From the NCBI GenBank assembly GCA_934636325.1, contig CAKUAK010000062.1:1-11454 (forward strand): 11,454 nucleotides of DNA. Direction: 5' to 3'. This document shows, piece by piece, positions 6,177 through 11,454 of the stretch (the first letter of the stretch is position 1; the number at the start of each line of letters is the position of its first letter). The translations under genes and the position numbers were made by a program. The stretch comes from an uncultured Eubacteriales bacterium. GTDB taxonomy: Bacteria > Bacillota > Clostridia > Oscillospirales > Butyricicoccaceae. The notes beneath the pieces were generated by a model, which saw nothing but the letters and a program-made list of their open reading frames with translations, searched no databases and had not been told where the DNA came from.

Positions 6177-6863
6177 TTAATATGTCAGCTTGGCCTTTAT
6201 GGCCGAGATCTCGCCGTCCGAAAGACCCATCTCATGCAGATAGGTCTCCGGGCGGCTGTATTTTTGCACCAGAGCATCGTAAAATTCTTCGATACATCCT
6301 ATGTCGGCCCTGGTCAGGTAATAGGGGAAGTCGGGATGATCCCGCATTATCCTTCGGTATGGCTCGAGAAGATATGCCTGGGTCGTGATATAGTCGGCCA
6401 GGATATCAGCCTTGTCGACGCCCGCCGTCCAGAGAAGCAGGGCCGAAACGACGCCGGTCCTGTCTTTTCCGGCCGTGCAGTGGTAAAGAACTCCGCCGGG
6501 CGCAGCGGCGATAGCATGCAGCACTGGGCCGATGACGTGGGGCGCTTCGGCAAGCCGCAGGTAAGAGGGGGCGATATCCTCGCTGTGGGCCGGGATCTCG
6601 CCATTGGCGTACATGGGGCAGTCGATATATGTAAAGCCGGGGGTCGACGCCAGAATATCGGGCTGCTGGGCACATTCGTCGGGGCTGCGCAGGTCAATGA
6701 CCATTGTAATGTTGTTTTCAAGCAGAAAGTCGATGTCCTTCTGCGAAAAGCCCTTGGGGTTGTCGCACCGGATAAAGGTCAGCTCGCGGGTGTATCCGTC
6801 TGGGGTCGGATATCCGCCGAGGTCTCTTGCGTTATAGGTCGTGCCGAGTTTGATTCTTTTCAT
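6177..6863 (-). CDS. Tyrosine/dual-specificity (or lipid) phosphatase, HCxxGKDRTG family
   Basis: This is a cytoplasmic cysteine-based phosphatase of about 228 residues (231 if the first ATG at 6872 is used). Numbering from that first ATG, the N-terminal YNARDLGGYPT block (13-23), the DLRSPDE segment (60-66) and the P-loop HCTAGKDRTG (131-140, nucleophile C132, R138) define the family that includes Mycobacterium MptpB and Listeria LipA. These enzymes act on phosphotyrosine and other phosphoproteins or on phosphoinositides. The Lys-Asp pair in the loop is typical of them. ATG 6872 touches its GAAAGGG site with no spacing, whereas ATG 6863 sits nine bases after it, so 6863 is preferred. No signal peptide is seen. 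It follows the amidase gene closely and is probably co-transcribed with it; it converges on the restriction gene with 13 bases between stops. Its true substrate is unknown. Confidence 0.87.
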   Translation of the reverse strand: MKRIKLGTTYNARDLGGYPTPDGYTRELTFIRCDNPKGFSQKDIDFLLENNITMVIDLRSPDECAQQPDILASTPGFTYIDCPMYANGEIPAHSEDIAPSYLRLAEAPHVIGPVLHAIAAAPGGVLYHCTAGKDRTGVVSALLLWTAGVDKADILADYITTQAYLLEPYRRIMRDHPDFPYYLTRADIGCIEEFYDALVQKYSRPETYLHEMGLSDGEISAIKAKLTY

Positions 6864-6878
6864 CTTTTCCATCCCTTT

Positions 6879-9611
6879 CTATCTATTGAAATGATCGTAT
6901 ATCCCCTGGGCGACAGCCGAGTAATACTCCGAGAGGAACCGTCTGTCGGTCAGCTTTTCGTATCCGTCGGGCGATATCATATATTGACATTCGAGCAGCA
7001 GCGCCGGGCATGTCTCCGGCCGGCAGAGGTAAAGCCGGGAGCCATATATCTGCCTGACCGGCTCGCTCATCTGTCCGAGGCGCAGCGCTATGCTTTCCGA
7101 TATTCCCGATGCCAGACGGCTTTTGGCATAGAGCTCTGTGCCGGAGAGGACAGAGGCGTCGGCAGGCTGTGCCGCGCTGTTGGCGTGGATCGAGATCAGC
7201 AGGTCGGGCTTTTGCGAAAAAACCTCGTCGATCCGGGCGCGCAGGGAGAGGTCATCGTCGCCCTCCCGGGTCATGACCGCCTTCATCCCGAGGGCCTCCA
7301 GCTGGGCCCTGAGCTCCAGCGCAGCGGCGAGGTTTATGCTTTTTTCGGCGCTTCCGGTTTCAAGCCCCGGCGCTCCGGCGGCCGCACCGCCGTGGCCGGG
7401 ATCTATAAGTATAAGGGCGTCCTGCGGCTCTGGCGTGCGCCGCAACGTCAGCGTTATGCTGCCATTTTGATAGTCTGTTTCAAATCCAGATATCGGCTTT
7501 GACGGCGTGATGGTATACACCGCGCAGCCGTTTTCGATCGTGACCTCCGCCGAGTCTACGGCAGGCCCCTCGAAGAGAAATGCCCTCTCCGCGTCGGGAA
7601 CTGTCAGCCTTATCGCGCCGCCGTCATATTCCGCAATGGCAGAGCAGGGGGAAGCGGAGTGGAAAGTGATGCTGTCGCCCGATACATCTATGTCGGTCAG
7701 CGATACCGGTTCGATACGGCTTTCAAAATCGAGACCGAGGTCGTCAAGCCTTATATATCCCAGTGTCTCGCTGTAAGCAAAGCCCTTTTCGGTGTGGGCT
7801 ATGTTAAAGGCCATGCCTTTCCTCAAAAATCCTCCCGCGCCCTGCGACCGGTCGGGGGCATAATAGACGTCGCACATATCGTTTTTGACGACGGCCGAAA
7901 GCGGCGCGGCCTCGTGCCGCTGCCCGCGGGAGATCTTGACCGTTACGATATTGTTTTTAAGGCAGGTATACATGACATGCCCGGTAAACCCGGGCGTCCG
8001 GTTTCGGGCTGAATAAGAGCCGCTGCCGTCGTCGTAAAGGTGTATGGCCGAGCCTCCGGCCGACGCAAGCACGACAGCCCCCGCCGGGGCGCGGCATCCG
8101 ATGATGTCGGAGGGGGCTTCGGCCGAATAGGCGTCATACTGCGGCATGACGCCGCCGATAGATGATGTGCGGTTGGCGGAGCTGACCTGACGAAAGACCG
8201 AAAAGCGCTGTTCGTCCGCACCGTTGGAAAAGGCAAAAACATTTTCACCCATGGACAGCGGGGCGGTCATGCCGAAATATCCGCTTTTCGTCCGGCCGCC
8301 GACCTCTTTTCCGTTGAGAAAGAGCGGCGCCGAGATATCCGAGCATCCTGCAAGGTAGACCGAATCGTTGACGGTATACCGGTCGGTCCCGACGGTGACG
8401 GAGAGGGCCTGACAACCGGGCGTGCTTTCGTCGGGGGCAAAGCGAGAGCGCAGCATCCAGTACAGCGGGCGGCATCCGGTTATCGAGCTGTAGCGGAAGA
8501 ATATAGAGCCCTCCGCCGTGCTTTGATCTATCATATCGAGCTGGCGGGAAAGCTCGCCGACGCCGAACCATGGGCTGTCGGGCAAAGCGTCGGTCATGCG
8601 GTAGGCTGCCTGACCTATATAAAGGCTTACGCCTGTACCACGGGCCGTATCGGCCCACCACCGCAGCAGCTCGGAAAACTCGCCCTCGTTATTGCCGATG
8701 GCCCAATAGAGCTGGGGCGCGATATAGTCGATAAGACCGTTTTTGACCCAATAGAGAGAGTTGGCATAATGATCGAAATAGGACTGGCTGCCGATGGTAT
8801 CGCTGCCGCCCGGCATATCAGAGCTGTTGGCCCAGATGCCGAAGGGTGAGATCCCGAAGGCTATATCGTGATCGGCGCTGTCGGTGATCGACTTGACCCT
8901 GGAGACAAAGCCGTTGACGGCGCTGCGGCGGAAATCTTCAGGCGAATCAAAGCCGCCGCCAAACTGCGCGTATGTATCGGTGTCTTCAAACCCGCGGCCC
9001 GGGTAGAAATAATCGTCGAAGTGTATTCCGTCGACGTCATAGTTGTCGGTTATCTCCGATATGCCGTCGAGGATGAGCTGAACGGCCTCGGGTTGTCCGG
9101 GGTCGAAATAGAGGTAGCCGTCGGAGTGAAAAACGACAAGCTCGGGGTGAAGCCTCGCCGGGTGATCTTCGGCAAGAAGGGATAGTGCGGCTTCCTTTGA
9201 ATCGGCGGCCTTTCGCGTCACACGGTAGGGATTGAGCCAGCAGTGGAGCTCGAGCCCCGCGGCGTGGCTCTTTTCGATGAAGTATTCAAGTGGGTCGAAG
9301 CCGCCCTCGGGGGCTTGTCCCTGTACGCCGCAGAGGTATTGGCTCCAGGGGAATATTTCGGAAGGATAGAATGAATCGGCGCAGGGGCGTACCTGAAAAA
9401 AGATGGCGTTCAGGCCAAGCTCTGATGTGTTCATGATTATCTTGTCGGCCTCTTCGGCCAGCTGCCCGGGCGTCAGCCCGGCGCGGGAGGGATAGTCGAG
9501 ACCATAGGCCGTCGAGACCCAGACGCCGCGCATGTTTTCCGACGCCGACGCATTGACGCAGCAGATCGACGAAAGCAGGAAAAGAAGAAAAATAAAACGC
9601 TTCAGCCGCAT
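6879..9611 (-). CDS. Secreted fusion: DigH/YngK-like glycoside hydrolase (GHL10) plus N-acetylmuramoyl-L-alanine amidase (Amidase_3)
   Basis: This 910-residue exported protein starts with a signal peptide (MRLKRF, a hydrophobic run to about 19, then ASA at 21-23). Residues about 25-395 are a GHL10/DUF187-type TIM barrel with RGVWVST (28-34), FFQVRP (71-76), CWLNPYR (124-130), YDVDGIHFDDYFYP (191-204, acidic catalytic region), GISPFGIW (253-260) and APQLYW (298-303). A beta-rich linker of about 330 residues (400-728) follows. It probably holds Ig-like, SH3-like (about 575-625) and AMIN-like (about 640-724) modules, though these are weakly seen. The C-terminal amidase (731-910) keeps its zinc and catalytic residues: DPGHGG with H740, E756, SIHAN with H809, and LLEC with E874. 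The amidase would remove stem peptides from peptidoglycan; the E. coli relative DigH cuts glycan strands lacking such peptides. ATG 9611 has AAAGGAG seven bases upstream. The phosphatase gene follows within 6-15 bases. Confidence 0.9.
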   Translation of the reverse strand: MRLKRFIFLLFLLSSICCVNASASENMRGVWVSTAYGLDYPSRAGLTPGQLAEEADKIIMNTSELGLNAIFFQVRPCADSFYPSEIFPWSQYLCGVQGQAPEGGFDPLEYFIEKSHAAGLELHCWLNPYRVTRKAADSKEAALSLLAEDHPARLHPELVVFHSDGYLYFDPGQPEAVQLILDGISEITDNYDVDGIHFDDYFYPGRGFEDTDTYAQFGGGFDSPEDFRRSAVNGFVSRVKSITDSADHDIAFGISPFGIWANSSDMPGGSDTIGSQSYFDHYANSLYWVKNGLIDYIAPQLYWAIGNNEGEFSELLRWWADTARGTGVSLYIGQAAYRMTDALPDSPWFGVGELSRQLDMIDQSTAEGSIFFRYSSITGCRPLYWMLRSRFAPDESTPGCQALSVTVGTDRYTVNDSVYLAGCSDISAPLFLNGKEVGGRTKSGYFGMTAPLSMGENVFAFSNGADEQRFSVFRQVSSANRTSSIGGVMPQYDAYSAEAPSDIIGCRAPAGAVVLASAGGSAIHLYDDGSGSYSARNRTPGFTGHVMYTCLKNNIVTVKISRGQRHEAAPLSAVVKNDMCDVYYAPDRSQGAGGFLRKGMAFNIAHTEKGFAYSETLGYIRLDDLGLDFESRIEPVSLTDIDVSGDSITFHSASPCSAIAEYDGGAIRLTVPDAERAFLFEGPAVDSAEVTIENGCAVYTITPSKPISGFETDYQNGSITLTLRRTPEPQDALILIDPGHGGAAAGAPGLETGSAEKSINLAAALELRAQLEALGMKAVMTREGDDDLSLRARIDEVFSQKPDLLISIHANSAAQPADASVLSGTELYAKSRLASGISESIALRLGQMSEPVRQIYGSRLYLCRPETCPALLLECQYMISPDGYEKLTDRRFLSEYYSAVAQGIYDHFNR

Positions 9612-9684
9612 TTGAAAGCTCCTTTATCATGGAAAATACATGTCCATTTATATTGCCCGGTGTCCCGTCTTATACCGGTGGTCA

Positions 9685-9712
9685 TTGACATTGTCTGATT
9701 TGATCTTATAAT
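9685..9712 (+). promoter_or_regulatory. Consensus promoter for the pyridoxal kinase-radC operon
   Basis: Perfect TTGACA (9685-9690) and perfect TATAAT (9707-9712) are spaced by 16 bases, giving a start near 9719 and a leader of about 48 bases. A second TATAAT (9737-9742) further down has only a poor partner (TTGTAT, 15 bases). No operator is obvious. The rest of the 9612-9766 gap must also hold the divergent amidase promoter, for which I found only weak candidates. Confidence 0.78.
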
Positions 9713-9766
9713 GTATTGTATAGGTTCGTGACCGTTTATAATATTTTATCATACGGAGAGTTTACA

Positions 9767-10609
9767 ATGCAAAAAAAGATAGCAGCAATGCATGATATAT
9801 CGGGCTTCGGCAGATGTGCGCTGACGACGGCGATACCTGTTCTTGCCGCCTGCGGGCTTCAGTGCTGTCCCGTGCCCTCGGCCGTTCTTTCGGCACATAC
9901 CGCCTTCAAGGGGGTCACATTCCGCGATCTGACCGACGATATCGACGGCTATATTCAGAACTGGGCCGATATCGGCGTAAAGCTCGACGGCGTCTATTCC
10001 GGTTATCTCGGTTCGGCCCGCCAGGCCAATCAGGTCATGGCGCTTCACCGCATGTGCGGTAAAGAAGAGGGCTGTGCCCTTATCGTCGATCCCGTAATGG
10101 GCGACAACGGCAAGGCATACTCGATCGTCGGCAACCCCGAGTTCATCGCCGCCATGCGCGAGCTCTGCGCCCGGGCCGACGTTATCACTCCCAATCTTAC
10201 CGAGTGCGCGCTGCTGCTGGGCATGGAGGCCGACGGCTATACCGACAGCCGCGAAAGCGCTCTTGACTATATGAAGCGTCTTGCCGATAAAGGGGCGAAG
10301 AGGATAGTCGTCACCGGAATGGTAGAGGGAGATCAGGTCGGCGCCGGCTTCTATGACGCCGAAAGCGGAAACTCGGGCTTTGTGTTCCACAAGCACATCC
10401 CGGTATATTACCCCGGCACAGGCGACCTCTTTACATCGGTCCTGACCGGCAGACTGCTGGGGCATGAGGGCTGCACGCTGGAACAGGCCGTGACCGACGC
10501 CGCCCATTTTGTCCGCGACTGCGCCGAGTATACCAGCGCTCAGGGCACCCCGCCCATCGAGGGCGTCCAGTTCGAAAAGCTGCTGTCCCATCTCACAACA
10601 GAAGCATAG
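9767..10609 (+). CDS. pdxY: Pyridoxal/pyridoxamine kinase (PdxY/PdxK-like)
   Basis: This 280-residue cytoplasmic kinase has the ribokinase-like fold. It phosphorylates the 5'-hydroxyl of pyridoxal, pyridoxamine or pyridoxine with ATP and so recovers vitamin B6 as pyridoxal phosphate. Landmarks are HDISGFGRCALT (9-20, substrate side), LSAHTAFKG (41-49), DGVYSGYLGS (74-83), VDPVMGDNGK (107-116), TPNLTE (141-146) and the anion hole with catalytic base, PGTGD (216-220, D220). Bacterial members of about this length are annotated as pyridoxamine or pyridoxal kinases, and sequence alone does not separate these substrates. The frame extends upstream, but GGAGAG six bases before ATG 9767 sets the start. 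The gene stops seven bases before radC and probably shares its transcript. Confidence 0.88.
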   Translation: MQKKIAAMHDISGFGRCALTTAIPVLAACGLQCCPVPSAVLSAHTAFKGVTFRDLTDDIDGYIQNWADIGVKLDGVYSGYLGSARQANQVMALHRMCGKEEGCALIVDPVMGDNGKAYSIVGNPEFIAAMRELCARADVITPNLTECALLLGMEADGYTDSRESALDYMKRLADKGAKRIVVTGMVEGDQVGAGFYDAESGNSGFVFHKHIPVYYPGTGDLFTSVLTGRLLGHEGCTLEQAVTDAAHFVRDCAEYTSAQGTPPIEGVQFEKLLSHLTTEA

Positions 10610-10616
10610 CCGGGAT

Positions 10617-11303
10617 ATGGGTGTACACGACGGACATCGGCAGCGTGTGCTTTCCTCTATCCTTGAATCGGGGATAGATGGGATGCATCCGCACGAGATA
10701 CTTGAGGCGCTGCTATTTTTCGCCATACCGAGGCGGGACACCAACGAGATCGCCCACGAGCTCCTCGATTCCTTCGGGTCGCTGCGCGCTGTATTCGACG
10801 CGCCGGTGGAAGAGCTCGTCAAGGTGCGGGGTATGGGTACATATTCGGCTACCCTTATCAAGATGGTGCCGCAGCTGGCACGGGCCTATCTTTCCGATAT
10901 GGAGGACGAGGTCATCGTCAGATCCTTTGAGGACGCGGCGGCATGCCTGCTCCCGCGGTTCGTCGGGCGGACGCAGGAGACGGTCTATCTGCTCTGCCTT
11001 GACAACAAAAACCGCATGACGGCCTGTGTCATGGTGGGGGAGGGCAGCGTCAATTCGGCCGAGATAAACATACGCCGCATCGTCCAGATAGGCATGAAAT
11101 ACAATGCCGCGGCCATCGTTCTGGCACATAATCATCCGGGCGGGACGGCCATTCCCTCACGCGAGGATATAAATACGACCAAAAAGCTCATGGAGCTTTG
11201 CGCCGGGATAAAGATGCCTCTTCTCGACCACCTTGTCGTAAGCGACGGCGACTATGTTTCGATGGCGCAGACCGGCACCCTTAAAAGACTTATGGGCAAA
11301 TAA
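10617..11303 (+). CDS. radC: RadC family JAMM-domain protein (UPF0758)
   Basis: This 228-residue protein is of normal RadC length. Residues 1-95 are helical, with a helix-hairpin-helix-like stretch (ELVKVRGMGTYSA, 66-78) suited to DNA contact. Residues about 102-228 form the JAB1/MPN metalloprotease-like domain, with the complete zinc motif AHNHPGGTAIPSREDI (H171, H173, S181, D184). RadC was long named a DNA-repair protein, but its biochemical role is not established. The frame runs back into the kinase gene, but homology begins at ATG 10617 (GVHDGHRQRV). A GGGA lies only two bases upstream and the kinase stop is seven bases away, so translation is probably coupled. A strong terminator ends the operon four bases after the stop. 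Confidence 0.9.
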   Translation: MGVHDGHRQRVLSSILESGIDGMHPHEILEALLFFAIPRRDTNEIAHELLDSFGSLRAVFDAPVEELVKVRGMGTYSATLIKMVPQLARAYLSDMEDEVIVRSFEDAAACLLPRFVGRTQETVYLLCLDNKNRMTACVMVGEGSVNSAEINIRRIVQIGMKYNAAAIVLAHNHPGGTAIPSREDINTTKKLMELCAGIKMPLLDHLVVSDGDYVSMAQTGTLKRLMGK

Positions 11304-11306
11304 ACC

Positions 11307-11338
11307 AATACGCTTCCCATTTCGGGAAGCGTATTTTT
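11307..11338 (+). terminator. Intrinsic terminator after radC
   Basis: A perfect 12-bp stem (AATACGCTTCCC at 11307-11318 with GGGAAGCGTATT at 11324-11335) encloses a five-base loop and runs into TTT. It closes the pyridoxal kinase-radC transcript. Confidence 0.93.
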
Positions 11339-11341
11339 GCG

Positions 11342-11355
11342 AACAAATATTTGTT
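11342..11355. promoter_or_regulatory. 14-bp perfect palindrome, probable operator
   Basis: AACAAATATTTGTT is a perfect palindrome immediately downstream of the terminator. Its centre is about 46 bases upstream of the start predicted for the next promoter, a position used by both activators and repressors. The spacing does not fit the Gram-positive LexA box (GAAC-N4-GTTC). The binding protein is unknown, and the flanking T-run makes chance possible. Confidence 0.4.
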
Positions 11356-11359
11356 TTTC

Positions 11360-11388
11360 TGTACATTTAAAAATCATGGTGGTATAAT
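11360..11388 (+). promoter_or_regulatory. Strong promoter for the gene beyond the right edge
   Basis: TGTACA (11360-11365, four of six consensus bases) and a perfect TATAAT (11383-11388) are spaced by 17 bases, with a TGG extension directly before the -10. The predicted start is near 11395. No coding sequence begins before the window ends, so the leader is at least 60 bases long. Confidence 0.7.
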
Positions 11389-11429
11389 CTATAAGGATCA
11401 AGTCGACTTTAAGGCCCTCTATGGGGGCA

Positions 11430-11438
11430 TGATATAAT
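11430..11438 (+). promoter_or_regulatory. Second possible extended -10 promoter
   Basis: TGATATAAT contains a perfect -10 box with the TGN extension, but no good -35 box lies at normal spacing (TTAAGG is 18 bases away). A short GGCCC...GGGGC inverted repeat (11413-11427) lies just upstream. It may be a tandem promoter for the same downstream gene. Confidence 0.35.
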
Positions 11439-11454
11439 ACAGACAGGGTAACGG

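Noticed and set aside
9640..9680. Sigma-G-like boxes (GTATA and CAATATA on the minus strand) before the glycosidase-amidase gene
   Set aside because: The spacer is only 15 bases, two to three short of the sigma-G requirement, so sporulation control cannot be claimed.
9657..9680. Direct repeat CCGGTG twice (9657-9662 and 9675-9680) in the amidase-kinase gap
   Set aside because: Six-base repeats of a GC-rich word are easily due to chance and no further copies were seen.
11341..11358. The palindrome after radC as a LexA/SOS box
   Set aside because: The Gram-positive LexA site is GAAC-N4-GTTC; here the GAAC and GTTT halves are eight bases apart.

Overview
The window looks like a chromosomal segment from a GC-rich anaerobic Firmicute, probably class Clostridia (Oscillospirales-like). 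The support is a clostridial-type Crp/Fnr regulator, an orphan ECF-transporter S component, a secreted deacetylase of the spore/cell-wall NodB type, strong GGAGG ribosome binding sites, heavy use of ATA isoleucine codons despite a GC content in the mid to upper fifties, and a comB homologue of the kind found in clostridia. This is inference from gene content; no rRNA or marker gene is present. No tRNA, rRNA, CRISPR array, transposase or integrase was seen.

Layout. (1) 1-338: the 3' end of a D-2-hydroxyacid dehydrogenase gene with a strong, probably bidirectional terminator. (2) 401-1733: a divergent pair, an ECF S component on the minus strand and a Crp/Fnr regulator on the plus strand. They are separated by 121 bp holding two palindromes. 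One palindrome has Crp-site geometry and is centred exactly 41.5 bp upstream of the predicted start of the transporter transcript. (3) 1737-2510: a secreted polysaccharide deacetylase, convergent with the regulator. (4) 2581-6163: a promoter with a perfect -35 and an extended -10, driving comB and, 9 bp later, a single-polypeptide MmeI-type restriction-modification enzyme. The target-recognition part of that enzyme is clearly AT-richer than the rest and begins at a perfect 13-bp inverted repeat, which suggests specificity exchange by recombination. (5) 6177-9611 (minus): a two-gene operon of a large secreted protein joining a DigH/YngK-like glycoside hydrolase to an Amidase_3 cell-wall amidase, followed by a cytoplasmic HCxxGKDRTG phosphatase. 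(6) 9685-11338: a consensus promoter, a pyridoxal/pyridoxamine kinase, radC and a terminator. (7) 11339-11454: a non-coding stretch with a 14-bp palindrome and one or two good promoters facing a gene beyond the right edge.

Most genes are ordinary housekeeping or accessory genes. Three things deserve a second look: the regulator/transporter control region, the mosaic restriction enzyme carried behind comB, and the glycosidase-amidase fusion, which could remove stem peptides and then cut the bare glycan in one molecule. I saw no convincing evidence of a wholly new multi-gene system. All gene starts were placed by reading ribosome binding sites by eye, and all GC values are hand counts.
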